The position numbers were made by a program, and so were the translations under genes. A DNA stretch of 64,000 nucleotides from Pseudonocardia hydrocarbonoxydans (lineage in GTDB: Bacteria; Actinomycetota; Actinomycetes; Mycobacteriales; Pseudonocardiaceae): assembly GCF_006539565.1 (NCBI RefSeq), contig NZ_BJNG01000011.1, forward strand, positions 62,001-126,000, read 5' to 3'. The first letter of the stretch is position 1. Each line of letters starts with the position of its first letter. The notes beneath the pieces were generated by a model, which was not told where the DNA came from, did not search any database, and was given only the letters and a program-made list of their open reading frames with translations. This document shows, one piece after another, positions 1 to 8,315 of the stretch.

Positions 1-1991
1 GGGTCGGGCAGGTTCGGGTCGAACGCCACGCTCTCCAGCGCGATCGGGCCGTCGGCGACCGAGAGCAGCGCGGGCAGCGCCTGCTGCGGGATGTCGGTGG
101 AGACGCTGTCGGTGGTGGCCCGCGCGATCGACTGGAAGTTCGTGAGCAGCTCGGCGGGCTGGTTCTGGTCGAGGATGTTCTGGATCAGGCAGCGCTGCCG
201 CCCCATCCGCACGTAGTCGGTGGAGTTGGTGCGGGACCGGGCGAAGGCGAGTGCGTTCTCGCCGTCGAGCTGCTGGATGCCGGGCTCGATGTAGCCGGTG
301 GGCCGCACCTCGCGGCCGTTGGGGCTGATCCCGCCGATCGGGATGCGGTCGGGTCCGACGTCGACCCGGACGCCGCCCAGGGAGTCGATGATCGCCGCGA
401 ACCCGGCCATGTCGAGCTCGACGTAGTAGTCGAGATCGAGATCGAGCATGTAGGAGACCGTCTGGTGCAGCAGGTTGAGGCCGGGGTCGGCGGTCGGCCC
501 GGCCGGGGCCAGGTCCGGGTACTCGTGGCCGTAGGCGTAGACGGCGTTGAGGTAGTAGTTGCCGTCCGGGCCCGCGCTGTCGTGGAAGCCGTCGGGGAAC
601 TCCTCCGCCATCGGCGACCCCGGCGGGAACTGGGCGTAGGCGATGTTGCGCGGCAGGCTGAACAGCGTCGTGCGGCCGGTGGCCGTCTCGATGCTGGCCA
701 CCATCATCGTGTCGGTGCGGGTGCCGGTGCGGTCCGGCCCGGCGTCGCTGCCGACCAGCAGCACGTTGACGCGCGGGCCGAGGTCGGCGGCGCCGGCGTC
801 GTCGGCGAACAGCTCCCCGAGCACCGAGCGCGAGGAGTTCGCCAGGTTGGCGGCGAAGCCGAGCGGGGTGGCCACGAGCAGGCACAGCGCCGTGACGACG
901 GCGACCCCGACCGCCCTGCGCCCGGGATCGAGCCGTCGCGGCTGGGCGAGCACCCAGGTGCGGACGATCACGGCGATCCAGGCGACCGCCACCGCCACCA
1001 GGACGACGGTGGCGACGGCGAGGCCCCCGGAGGACAGCAGCGGGGTGAGCAGGTCGGAGCGGCGCAGCGTGGCCAGCGCCCCGACGACGGTGACGATGCC
1101 CAGCAGGAACGGCCCGAGGATCAGCCAGCCGGTGCGGCGGCGGTGCAGCATCAGGTGGCCGCTGCCGGGGGCCGCGGTGGCGGCCGCGGTGGCCAGCAGT
1201 GCGAGGCCCAGCGTGCGGGGGCGGCGCCGGCCGGTACGGCGGACCGGTGGGGGGGTCGGGCGGGCGGTGCGCTCCGCGTCCCCGGCGGCCCTCGGGACGC
1301 CGGCCGTCGATGCGGTGGCCTTCTGCCCAGCGGTCTTCTGCCCGGCGGCCTTCTGCCCGGTCGCCTTCTGCCCGGTGGCGTTCTGCCCGGTCGCCTTCTG
1401 TCCGGTGCCCTTCGGGGTGGCGGTCGTCGCCGCAGCGGTCGTCGAAGCAGTGGTCGTCGATGCGGCGGCCTTCGGCCCGGCCCCCTGGAGGCCCGCGACG
1501 GCCGCGGCGCCGGTGACCCGCCCGCCCGCCGGACGTGCGGAGGGCGGGTCCCCCCGGCCCGTCCGGCGGCCCGTCACCGGGTCGGGACGGCCGCGCAGGG
1601 GGCCGTCACCGGCGGGGGTGTGGGGGACCGGGCGGGTCCGCACCTCGTCGGGCCGGACGCCGGGCAGGGGCGGGGTGATCCGGGTGACCTGGTCGGCCGG
1701 GTCGCGCCGGGGTGCGCCGGTGCGACGAGGGGGACCCGCGGGACGGGCCGACTGCCCTCCGGGCGGCTGCTCGGCCGGGGGGCGGCGCGGCTGCTGCGGG
1801 GGGACCGCGCCGGCCGCGCGCACCCGCAGGCGCTCCCGCTCCACGGCGGCCCGCTCCCGCTCGAGGCGCTCGCGCTCGAACCGGCGCGGCCACGGGGCGT
1901 CGACGCGGGGGGTCTCGGTGCGGGGGCTGTCGGTGCGGGGGGTCTCGGCGCGGGGAGCGCGGTCACGCGGGGGGAAGGGCCGGTCGTCCAC
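1..1991 (-). CDS. LytR-CpsA-Psr (LCP) family cell-wall glycopolymer ligase, C-terminus outside window
   Basis: LCP enzymes move lipid-linked glycopolymers (such as arabinogalactan) onto peptidoglycan outside the membrane. The reading frame starts at GTG 1991, with GGGGGTGA just upstream and an in-frame stop at 2000-1998, and is still open at base 1 (about 663 codons). Residues 1-250 are a Pro/Arg/Ala-rich cytoplasmic tail with a charged ERERLERERAAVERER stretch and a six-fold GQKAT-type repeat (residues about 194-223). Three or four hydrophobic segments follow (about 254-390). The LCP domain runs from about residue 400 and shows RTDTMM, the LPRN arginine motif, GLNLL, DSLGGV, LDGENALAFARSR and the MGRQR arginines. 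All hallmark motifs are present; the specific polymer is unknown. Confidence 0.93.
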   Translation of the reverse strand, partial: MDDRPFPPRDRAPRAETPRTDSPRTETPRVDAPWPRRFERERLERERAAVERERLRVRAAGAVPPQQPRRPPAEQPPGGQSARPAGPPRRTGAPRRDPADQVTRITPPLPGVRPDEVRTRPVPHTPAGDGPLRGRPDPVTGRRTGRGDPPSARPAGGRVTGAAAVAGLQGAGPKAAASTTTASTTAAATTATPKGTGQKATGQNATGQKATGQKAAGQKTAGQKATASTAGVPRAAGDAERTARPTPPPVRRTGRRRPRTLGLALLATAAATAAPGSGHLMLHRRRTGWLILGPFLLGIVTVVGALATLRRSDLLTPLLSSGGLAVATVVLVAVAVAWIAVIVRTWVLAQPRRLDPGRRAVGVAVVTALCLLVATPLGFAANLANSSRSVLGELFADDAGAADLGPRVNVLLVGSDAGPDRTGTRTDTMMVASIETATGRTTLFSLPRNIAYAQFPPGSPMAEEFPDGFHDSAGPDGNYYLNAVYAYGHEYPDLAPAGPTADPGLNLLHQTVSYMLDLDLDYYVELDMAGFAAIIDSLGGVRVDVGPDRIPIGGISPNGREVRPTGYIEPGIQQLDGENALAFARSRTNSTDYVRMGRQRCLIQNILDQNQPAELLTNFQSIARATTDSVSTDIPQQALPALLSVADGPIALESVAFDPNLPD
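1321..1410 (-). repeat. Six in-frame 15-bp tandem repeats in the LCP gene
   Basis: Six adjacent 15-bp units, + strand consensus ttctgcccggtsgcc, start at 1321, 1336, 1351, 1366, 1381 and 1396. On the coding (minus) strand they read T/A-G-Q-K/N-A/T. Because the unit is a multiple of three, copy-number change would lengthen or shorten the cytoplasmic tail without breaking the frame. Confidence 0.9.
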
Positions 1992-2254
1992 TGCGCGTCA
2001 CCCCCGCCCTGTCCGCTCCGGACCCTGCCGGTGCTCGTCCTTCCCGTGGACCGTTCCGGTGGTCCCGGGGCCGTCCCACCGGTGCCCGGGGGGTTCGTGC
2101 CGTCACGCCCGGCTCGACGGTGAGACCGCCCCCGAGAGTACTGGGCGTGATCGCCGCCGGCCGTCGCGCCTCGTCGGGCCGAGGTGGCCGGGTCGCCCGG
2201 CAGGAACGACGCGATCTGTCACCGGTCCATGAGCCGACGGTAACCACCGACCCG

Positions 2255-2266
2255 GATACTGGTCCC
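2255..2266 (+). promoter_or_regulatory. Possible -10 element for leaderless ispD
   Basis: GATACT at 2255-2260 ends six bases before GTG 2267, the spacing expected for a leaderless transcript. No Shine-Dalgarno sequence is visible before this start. The match to TANNNT is imperfect, so this is a weak call. Confidence 0.3.
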
Positions 2267-2968
2267 GTGTGGGTGGGTGCGGCGGCCATGGTGCTGGCCG
2301 GGGGCAGCGGCAGCCGGGTCGGTGCCGACCGGAACAAGGTGTACCTGCCCGTGGCGGGCCGGTCCGTGCTGGCCTGGTCGGTCGACGCGCTGGCCGGTGC
2401 CGCGGGCGTCGGCCCCGTCGTGCTGGTCGTCCGCCCGCAGGACCGCGACCTCGCCCGGAAGGTCCTCGACGAGGAGTCCGCGCACGGGGCCGCGGTGGAG
2501 GTCGTCGACGGCGGGGCGACCCGGCAGGACTCCGAGCTGGCCGGGCTCCGCGCGCTGGCCGGGCGCATCGGCACCGGCGAGGTCGACGTCGTGCTGGTGC
2601 ACGACGGGGCGCGCCCGCTGGTGGGCGCCGCGCTCGTCGCCGAGGTGCTGCGGGTGGCGCGGGCGGCGGGGGGAGCGGTGCCGGGGCTGGTGCGGACCGA
2701 CCTGGCCACCGTCGACGGGGCGGGCGGTCTGGTCGCCCCGGCCCGGCACACCGCGGTGCAGACCCCGCAGGGGTTCCGGGCCGCCCCGCTGCTGGCCGCC
2801 TACGAGCGGGCCGCGCTCGAGGGGTTCTCCGGCACCGACACGGCGTCGTGCGTGGAGCGGTTCGCCCCCGACGTCACGGTGCGGTGCGTCGCCGGCGACC
2901 CGCGCAACGTCAAGGTCACCTATCTGCACGACCTCGACGTCGTCGCCGGTGCCCTCACCGGGCCCTGA
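2267..2968 (+). CDS. ispD: 2-C-methyl-D-erythritol 4-phosphate cytidylyltransferase (IspD)
   Basis: It transfers CMP from CTP to methylerythritol phosphate, the third step of the non-mevalonate isoprenoid pathway in the cytosol. The 233-aa product has the nucleotidyltransferase P-loop-like [19 protein letters not shown] near the N-terminus, VHDGARPL around residue 110, AVQTPQGFR around 165, and the C-terminal DTASCVER and [16 protein letters not shown] motifs. Length matches the family (about 230 aa). The GTG at 2267 is chosen because it begins just ahead of the conserved AAAMVLAGG strand; GTG 2273 and ATG 2288 are alternatives. The partner ispF is not adjacent; the next gene is unrelated. 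Confidence 0.9.
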   Translation: MWVGAAAMVLAGGSGSRVGADRNKVYLPVAGRSVLAWSVDALAGAAGVGPVVLVVRPQDRDLARKVLDEESAHGAAVEVVDGGATRQDSELAGLRALAGRIGTGEVDVVLVHDGARPLVGAALVAEVLRVARAAGGAVPGLVRTDLATVDGAGGLVAPARHTAVQTPQGFRAAPLLAAYERAALEGFSGTDTASCVERFAPDVTVRCVAGDPRNVKVTYLHDLDVVAGALTGP

Positions 2969-2990
2969 CCGGCTCGCCAGGAACTTCCTT

Positions 2991-3006
2991 TACGCCGTTC
3001 GGCGTA
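2991..3006 (+). terminator. Short hairpin after ispD
   Basis: TACGCC-gttc-GGCGTA forms a perfect 6-bp stem with a tetraloop 22 bases past the ispD stop. No T-run follows, as is common in high-GC actinomycetes. Confidence 0.45.
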
Positions 3007-3056
3007 CCCGGCCCGTCGAGCACGTCGTTGATCCGATCGGCGGCACGACTGTGCCG

Positions 3057-3082
3057 CGGACCCGTTCCCCAGCACGGGTCCG
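3057..3082 (+). promoter_or_regulatory. Hairpin in the 5' region of the ferritin-like gene
   Basis: CGGACCCGT (3057-3065) pairs perfectly with ACGGGTCCG (3074-3082) around an 8-base loop. It lies 19 bases before the GAGGAG ribosome site of the next gene. It could be a second terminator for ispD or a leader or operator element; the sequence does not decide. Confidence 0.45.
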
Positions 3083-3111
3083 TTGAGAGAACCACGCATC
3101 GAGGAGACCCA

Positions 3112-4071
3112 GTGTTCGAGGGATTCAGCAAGGCGTTCGTCCGTGAGGCGATCAACCGCAGCGCGGAGAACGCCGTCGACCGTCGCCGCTTCCTGCGCGC
3201 CGCGGGCATGACCGGCCTGGGCGTGGCGACCGTCGCCGGGAGCGGCCTGGCGCTGTCCGGTGCGGCGTTCGCGGGCGACGACTCCGACGCCGACGCCGCG
3301 GCCACCGACGCCGCGGTCCTCAACTTCGCGCTCAACCTCGAGTACCTCGAGGCCGAGTTCTACCTGCGCGGCGCGTTCGGCGAGGGCCTCAACGACGACC
3401 AGATCGACGGCTCCGGCAAGCTCGGCGCGGTCACCGGCGGCTACGCCGTGAAGTTCGAGTCCAAGCTGGCCAAGCAGTACGCCATCGAGATCGCGCAGGA
3501 CGAGCGCGACCACGTCGACTTCCTCCGTGCCGCCCTGGGCGACGCCAAGGTCGCGCGCCCCGCCATCGACCTGCAGGACGCGTTCTCCGCCGCGGCGCAG
3601 GCCGCCGGCCTGGTCGGCCCGGGCGAGAGCTTCGACGTCTTCGCCAACGAGAACAACTTCCTCCTGGGCGCCTACGTCTTCGAGGACGTGGGCGTCACGG
3701 CCTACAAGGGCGCCTCGCCGCTCATCACCAACAAGACCTTCCTCGAGGCGGCCGCCGGCATCCTCGCGGTCGAGGCCTACCACGCGGGCCTGGTCCGCAC
3801 GGTGCTGCTGGCCAAGGGCTTCGAGGACGCCGCGGGCGCCATCTCCGACGCGCGCGACAGCCTCGACGGCCCGGACGACCTCGACCAGGGCATCGTCGAC
3901 GCCGACGGCAACGCGAACATCGTGCCGACCGACGAGAACGCCATCGCGTTCTCGCGTTCCGCCGGCCAGGTCCTCAACGTCGTGTACCTGAACCCGGCCT
4001 CGGTCACCTCGGGTGGCTTCTTCCCGAACGGCGTCAACGGCGGCATCAACACCTCCGACGACAACGCCTGA
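3112..4071 (+). CDS. Tat-exported ferritin-like domain protein
   Basis: The 319-aa protein begins at GTG 3112, five bases after GAGGAG (3101-3106). A twin-arginine signal is plain: RRRFLRAAG at residues 24-32, a hydrophobic core, and a likely cleavage site after AFA (about residue 54). The mature part matches the ferritin_2/desiccation-related family: helices with EYLEAEFY (about 78-85), [10 protein letters not shown] (about 132) and VEAYHAG (about 223) carry the Glu/His residues expected for a di-iron four-helix bundle. It probably acts outside the membrane; metal content and role (storage, redox or stress) are unknown. The next gene is tatA, the export pore subunit needed for this kind of signal. 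Confidence 0.85.
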   Translation: MFEGFSKAFVREAINRSAENAVDRRRFLRAAGMTGLGVATVAGSGLALSGAAFAGDDSDADAAATDAAVLNFALNLEYLEAEFYLRGAFGEGLNDDQIDGSGKLGAVTGGYAVKFESKLAKQYAIEIAQDERDHVDFLRAALGDAKVARPAIDLQDAFSAAAQAAGLVGPGESFDVFANENNFLLGAYVFEDVGVTAYKGASPLITNKTFLEAAAGILAVEAYHAGLVRTVLLAKGFEDAAGAISDARDSLDGPDDLDQGIVDADGNANIVPTDENAIAFSRSAGQVLNVVYLNPASVTSGGFFPNGVNGGINTSDDNA

Positions 4072-4091
4072 TCGGGTCGACCTCCACACTT

Positions 4092-4129
4092 CGGGCGGGC
4101 GGGACCGGAACCCCGGGCCCGCTCGCCCG
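4092..4129 (+). terminator. GC-rich hairpin after the ferritin-like gene
   Basis: CGGGCGGGCGGG (4092-4103) pairs with CCCGCTCGCCCG (4118-4129) apart from one central mismatch. It is followed by TTGTGCCT and lies 20 bases past the stop codon. Confidence 0.6.
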
Positions 4130-4175
4130 TTGTGCCTAGTAGTACCTGCTCTGCATTCCGACGGAAGGAAATCCC

Positions 4176-4439
4176 GTGCCGAACCTCGGTGGTTGGGAAC
4201 TCATTGTCCTGCTCGGCGTCCTCCTGCTCATCTTCGGTGCGAAGAAGCTCCCCGACATGGCGCGCTCCATCGGCCAGTCCGCCCGCGTGTTCAAGGGCGA
4301 GATGAAGGGCCTGCGCGCCGACGACGCGCCCGCCCCGGCGCCGGAGGCCCCCGCGCCCGCCCCCGTGGTGCCCCCGGCCGTCGCCGCGCCCACCCCCACG
4401 GCGAAGCTCCCGGTCGTCGAGGCCGAGCGCGTCCACTGA
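4176..4439 (+). CDS. tatA: Twin-arginine translocase subunit TatA
   Basis: TatA forms the size-fitting pore that exports folded proteins. The 87-aa product has one N-terminal membrane helix (WELIVLLGVLLLIFGAKKLP, residues about 7-26), the FG hinge, the amphipathic helix SIGQSARVFKGEMK, and a Pro/Ala-rich acidic tail, all typical of TatA/E. Start is GTG 4176 with GGAAGGA just upstream. tatC is not nearby. Placement directly after a Tat-signal protein is suggestive, but TatA serves all Tat substrates. Confidence 0.92.
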   Translation: MPNLGGWELIVLLGVLLLIFGAKKLPDMARSIGQSARVFKGEMKGLRADDAPAPAPEAPAPAPVVPPAVAAPTPTAKLPVVEAERVH

Positions 4440-4461
4440 TCCACATGTGACAGAGGTCACG

Positions 4462-4485
4462 GAGGGCGGCCGTCGTGCCGCCCTC
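4462..4485 (+). terminator. Hairpin after tatA
   Basis: GAGGGCGGC and GCCGCCCTC form a perfect 9-bp stem with a 6-base loop, 22 bases after the tatA stop. There is no T-run. Confidence 0.6.
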
Positions 4486-4638
4486 GCGGCGAGGGGGCCC
4501 GGCGGAAGCCGAACGGGCGTCCCGCCGATGATCGACGGGCCGCAGGTCGGGTGTGGTCACCCGATCACGGTTCCCGCCGGCGGTCGCTAGCCTCGCTCCG
4601 GATCCCGGCCGCACCGGCCGGGGGCGGAGGGGGACCAC

Positions 4639-5081
4639 GTGACGACCACCGGCCCGGAGGTCGTGTCGACGAACCGGTCGCTGAGCGACCCGGAGCTGAT
4701 GTCGATCACCGACACGCTCCCCGACGTGCGGATCCTGCCGGACGTCAGCGTCCTGAAGGTCGCTGGCCAGAGCCTGGTCGACCGCGGCCGCGCCGCGGTG
4801 TACCCGGTGGTCGAGGAACCAACCCCAAGACCGACCCGTCGGCCACGCTCATCGAGCGGATCACCGTCGACGAGCTGATCGCACGCGACCTGCCCGACCT
4901 CGTCGTCGAGCGGCCGGTGCTGGAGCTGATGGCCCGGGCGCGGTTCGTCCGGGAGATCCAGGTCGTCAACGGGCTCGAGCCCGGGCTGATCACGCGCGCC
5001 CTGCGCGGGGAGCACGTCGGGACGATCATCACCGCGGAGGCGTCGTCATCAGCCCGGCCAAGGACGTGCCGTCCGCCCTGA
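4639..5081 (+). pseudogene. Broken molybdenum storage protein subunit (MosB/beta-like), internal deletion with frameshift
   Basis: The family stores molybdate as polyoxometalate clusters inside an alpha3-beta3 cage built from amino-acid-kinase-fold subunits. From GTG 4639 the frame reads the beta-like N-terminus (ILPDVSVLKVAGQSLVDRGRAAVYPVVEE). It then jumps, around 4819-4830, into the next frame at NPKTD and continues with the family C-terminus (ISVDE-like ITVDELIARDLPD, VREIQVVNGLEPGLITRALRGEHVGTIITAE) to a stop at 5081. By comparison with the family about 130 central residues (roughly 390-400 bp, including the nucleotide-binding core) are missing and the two halves are out of frame. It is therefore a pseudogene unless the junction is a sequencing or assembly error. 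Confidence 0.8.
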
Positions 5082-5833
5082 TGCGCCAGACCCTGCTCGA
5101 CCGCGACCTCGTGCGGCCCGTCGGGCGCCCGGTGATCCGGCTGCTGCCCTGGCTCGAGGTCGTCTCCATCGGGGGCACCGCGATCATGGACCGCGGCGCC
5201 GACGCCGTGCTGTCCGTCGTCGACGAGCTGCGCGCGGCCCTGCCCGAGCACCGGATGCTGATCACCACCGGGGCCGGTGTCCGGGCCCGGCACGTGCTGG
5301 GCGTCGGCCTGGACCTGGGTCTGCCCACGGCGGCGCTGGCCGGGCTCGCGGCCACCGAGGCGGAGCAGCACGGCCACATGATCGCCGCACTGCTCGCCGC
5401 CGACGGGGTCTCCTACGTGCCCCACGAGACCGCCGCGGGGCAGCTCGCCACGCACCTGCAGGCCAGCCGCGCCGTCGTCGCCAACGGCTACCCGCCCTAC
5501 GGGCGCCACGAGTTCCCGCCCGCGGTCGGCAAGATCCCGGTGCACCGCGCCGACGCGGGCACCTTCCTGCTCGCCGACGCGTACGGGGCCGAGCGGACGA
5601 TCTACGTCAAGGACGTCGACGGGATCGACACCGGGTCCGGGACGGTCGCGCGGATCGGGGCCGCCGAGCTGCTCGACGCCGCGCCCGCCGCGTTGCCGAT
5701 CGACCCGCTCGTGCTGCTCCTGATGGCCACCGCCAAGCACGTCCGGGAGATCCGGATCGTCGACGGCCTCACCCCCGGCGCCCTGACCCGCGCCCTGGCC
5801 GGCGAGGACGTGGGGACCGTCGTCCACGCGTAG
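5066..5833 (+). CDS. Molybdenum storage protein subunit, MosA/alpha-like (amino acid kinase fold)
   Basis: Intact 255-aa relative of the molybdenum storage protein alpha subunit. Visible family features are RQTLLDRDLVRPV and RLLPWLEVVSIGG at the N-terminus, ITTGAGVRARHVLGVGLDLG around residues 70-90, HRADAGTFLLADAYGA around 160-175, VKDVDGIDTG, and the C-terminal VREIRIVDGLTPGALTRALAGEDVGTVV. It is about 20 residues shorter than the Azotobacter alpha subunit because the loop after DGIDT is trimmed. Start GTG 5066 lies inside the tail of the upstream pseudogene; ATG 5081 is an alternative. With its partner broken it may assemble alone, have another role, or be decaying. Confidence 0.8.
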   Translation: MPSALMRQTLLDRDLVRPVGRPVIRLLPWLEVVSIGGTAIMDRGADAVLSVVDELRAALPEHRMLITTGAGVRARHVLGVGLDLGLPTAALAGLAATEAEQHGHMIAALLAADGVSYVPHETAAGQLATHLQASRAVVANGYPPYGRHEFPPAVGKIPVHRADAGTFLLADAYGAERTIYVKDVDGIDTGSGTVARIGAAELLDAAPAALPIDPLVLLLMATAKHVREIRIVDGLTPGALTRALAGEDVGTVVHA

Positions 5834-6829
5834 CTACAGCGCCGGGATCACCGACTGCCCGTACGCCTCGATCGTCGCCTCCCGGGCGTCGTGCATGGCG
5901 TAGATCGCGAACTGGTCGACGCCGAGGCTGCGCAGCTCGGCCAGCCGCTCGAGCTGCGCGGCGGGCGGGCCGAGCAGGCAGAAGCGGTCGACGACCTCGT
6001 CGGGCACGAAGTCGGTGGACCGGTTGCCGGCGCGGCCGTGGTGGGAGTAGTCGTAGCCGTCGCGGCCCTCGATGTACCCGGTGAGGGCGGCGGGCACCAT
6101 CTCCGAGTGCGCGCCGTAGCGGGTCACCAGGTCGGCGACGTGGTTGCCGACCATCCCCCCGAACCAGCGGCACTGGTCGCGGGCGTGCCGCAGGTCGGAG
6201 GAGACGTAGGCGGGCGCGGCCACGCAGATCGTCGGCTCCGGGCGCCCGGCCGCGGACGCCGCCGCCTTGACCGTCTTCACCGTCCACTCCACGAGGTAGG
6301 GGTCGGCGAGCTGCAGGACGAACCCGTCGGCGCGGCGGCCCACCAGGCCGAGTGCCTTCGGGCCGTAGCCCGCCATCCAGACCGGCAGCTCCGGCACGCC
6401 CTCGGCGATCCACGGGATGCGCACCCGCGTGCCGCCCAGGTCGACCTCGCGGCCCGCGGCGAGCTCCCGGATGACGTGCATCGACTCCTCGAGCCGGGCC
6501 AGCGTCGTCGGCGGGCGGCCCTGCACCCGCATCGCCGAGTCGCCGCGGCCGATCCCGCAGATCGTGCGGTGGCCGAACTGCTCGTCGAGGGTGGCGTGCA
6601 TCGAGGCGATCACGGTCCAGTCGCGGGTGCCCGGGTTGGTCACCATCGGGCCGACGACCAGCCGCGAGGTGCGCTCCAGGATCCGCGGGTAGATCGTGTA
6701 CGGCTCCTGCCAGAGCACGTGCGAGTCGAACGTCCAGCCGTGGCTGAACCCCAGCGACTCCGCCCGCACCATGAGGTCGACGACGGTCCGGGCAGGAGGA
6801 TCGGTCTGCAGAACGAGCCCGACATCCAC
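5834..6829 (-). CDS. LLM-class F420-dependent oxidoreductase (CPS_4043-like, hydantoin/pyrimidine-linked)
   Basis: The 331-aa TIM-barrel luciferase-like protein fits the F420-dependent subfamily often found beside dihydropyrimidinase genes. Visible are the N-terminal MDVGLVLQTDPPARTV, WTFDSHVLWQEPY, the cofactor-side TNPGTRDWTVIASMHATL and GIGRGDSAMRVQGRPP around residues 95-110, and VWMAGYGPKALGLVGRRADG around 150-170. It is the last gene of the leftward pyrimidine operon, 100 bp after the dihydropyrimidinase with a palindromic repeat between them. Its stop abuts the stop of the convergent storage-protein gene. The substrate is unknown; reduction or oxidation of a pyrimidine-derived intermediate is inferred from context. 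Confidence 0.8.
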   Translation of the reverse strand: MDVGLVLQTDPPARTVVDLMVRAESLGFSHGWTFDSHVLWQEPYTIYPRILERTSRLVVGPMVTNPGTRDWTVIASMHATLDEQFGHRTICGIGRGDSAMRVQGRPPTTLARLEESMHVIRELAAGREVDLGGTRVRIPWIAEGVPELPVWMAGYGPKALGLVGRRADGFVLQLADPYLVEWTVKTVKAAASAAGRPEPTICVAAPAYVSSDLRHARDQCRWFGGMVGNHVADLVTRYGAHSEMVPAALTGYIEGRDGYDYSHHGRAGNRSTDFVPDEVVDRFCLLGPPAAQLERLAELRSLGVDQFAIYAMHDAREATIEAYGQSVIPAL

Positions 6830-6857
6830 GGGAACTCCTCCACGGGGGTGTGGCCGG

Positions 6858-6914
6858 GTTGCAGTGGGGTGGCTCTACTGCAACGGGGTCGGAGTGGAGC
6901 CACCCCACTGCAAC
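6858..6914. repeat. Long perfect inverted repeat with internal direct repeat
   Basis: GTTGCAGTGGGGTGGCTC (6858-6875) and its exact reverse complement (6897-6914) flank a 21-base spacer. The motif ACTGCAACGGGG also recurs directly (about 6877-6888 and 6906-6917). It fills the only sizeable gap in the pyrimidine operon. It looks like an intergenic palindromic (REP-like) element or an attenuator that would fold in the transcript. Confidence 0.85.
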
Positions 6915-6929
6915 GGGGGTGGCGGGGGG

Positions 6930-8315
6930 TCAGCGGAGGTAGCCGCAGGTGTCGCGGCGCTGGAAGCGGCCGTCGCCCTTCGCCCCGCGGTACTCGCCGC
7001 CGTCGACGATCACGCGGCCGCGCGACAGCACCGCCTCCACGCGACCGGTGATCTGCTTGCCCTCGTAGCAGGAGTAGTCGACGGCCATGTGGTGCGTCTG
7101 CGTCGAGAGCACCTGCGTCGCGGTCGGGTCGTAGATCACGATGTCGGCGTCGGAGCCGGGCGCGATCGTGCCCTTGCGCGGGTAGAGCCCGAACATCCGG
7201 GCGGGGGTGGCGCAGGCGATCTCGACCCAGCGCCGACGCGAGATGTGCCCCTCGACGACGCCCTGGTGCAGCAGGTCCATCCGGTGCTCGACGCCGGGCA
7301 GCCCGTTGGGGATCTTGGAGAAGTCGCCGATCCCCATCTCCTTCTGCCCCTTGAAGCAGAACGGGCAGTGGTCGGTGGACACCACCGACAGGTCGTCGGT
7401 GCGCAGCCCCCGCCACAGCGCGGCCTGGTGCTCGACGGGGCGCAGCGGCGTCGAGCAGACGTACTTCGACCCCTCGAACCCGGGCCGGCCCAGGTCGTCG
7501 ACGGAGAGGAACAGGTACTGCGGGCAGGTCTCGGCGAAGGCGTTGAGCCCCTCGTCGCGGGCCTTCGCCACCTCGGCCAGCGCCGAGGCCGCCGACAGGT
7601 GGACGATGTAGACCGGCGCGCCCGCCACCTGGGCCAGCTTGATCGCGCGGTGCGTGGCCTCGGCCTCCAGCAGCTCGTGGCGGACGATCCCGTGGTAGCG
7701 CGGGTCGGTCTCGCCGCGCGCCAGCGCCTGCTCGATGAGCACGTCGATGGCGATGCCGTTCTCGGCGTGCATGAGGATCAGCCCGCCGGTCTGCGCGCCG
7801 CGCTGCATCGCCCGCAGCACCTGCCCGTCGTCGGAGTAGAGGACACCGGGGTAGGCCATGAACAGCTTGAAGCTGGTGACCCCCTCCCCGACGAGGACCT
7901 CCATCTCCTTGAGCGAGGACGGGTTGACGTCGGACATGATCATGTGGAAGCCGTAGTCGATCGCGCAGTTGCCCTCCGCCTTGGCCAGCCAGGCGTCGAG
8001 GCCCTCGCGCAGCGCCCCGCCGCGCGGCTGGATCGCGAAGTCGACGATCGTGGTCGTCCCGCCCCACGCCGCGGCCCGGGTGCCGGTCTCGAACGTGTCG
8101 GCCGCGACGGTGCCGCCGAAGGGCATCTCCATGTGCGTGTGCCCGTCGACGCCGCCGGGGAGCACGTAGCGCCCCGTCGCGTCGAGGACGGTGTCGGCGG
8201 TCCAGTTCTGCCCGACGCCCAGCGCCACGACCCGCTCGTCCTCGACGAGCACGTCGACGGCCATCTCGTCGGCCGCGGTGACCACGGTGCCGCCGGTGAT
8301 CAGGGTGCGACTCAT
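6930..8315 (-). CDS. hydA: Dihydropyrimidinase / hydantoinase
   Basis: It hydrolyses the ring of 5,6-dihydrouracil or dihydrothymine to N-carbamoyl-beta-amino acids. The 461-aa protein has the amidohydrolase metal ligands in order: GGVDGHTHME (HxH, about residue 56), the carboxylated lysine in GVTSFKLFMAY (about 147), MHAENG (about 180), VYIVHLSAASA (about 237) and VVSTDHCPF (about 315), plus NGLPGVEHRM. ATG 8315 has a GGAGG ribosome site and overlaps the transaminase stop by ATGA. Together with its neighbours it forms the second step of the reductive uracil pathway; a dihydropyrimidine dehydrogenase is not in this window. Confidence 0.93.
   Translation of the reverse strand: MSRTLITGGTVVTAADEMAVDVLVEDERVVALGVGQNWTADTVLDATGRYVLPGGVDGHTHMEMPFGGTVAADTFETGTRAAAWGGTTTIVDFAIQPRGGALREGLDAWLAKAEGNCAIDYGFHMIMSDVNPSSLKEMEVLVGEGVTSFKLFMAYPGVLYSDDGQVLRAMQRGAQTGGLILMHAENGIAIDVLIEQALARGETDPRYHGIVRHELLEAEATHRAIKLAQVAGAPVYIVHLSAASALAEVAKARDEGLNAFAETCPQYLFLSVDDLGRPGFEGSKYVCSTPLRPVEHQAALWRGLRTDDLSVVSTDHCPFCFKGQKEMGIGDFSKIPNGLPGVEHRMDLLHQGVVEGHISRRRWVEIACATPARMFGLYPRKGTIAPGSDADIVIYDPTATQVLSTQTHHMAVDYSCYEGKQITGRVEAVLSRGRVIVDGGEYRGAKGDGRFQRRDTCGYLR

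Noticed and set aside
465..2232. Long + strand frames at the left edge
   Set aside because: They are antisense to the LCP gene, whose minus-strand frame carries every LCP motif.
6858..6914. Insertion sequence or attachment site
   Set aside because: The inverted repeat flanks only 21 bases, with no transposase and no target duplication; a short intergenic repeat explains it better.
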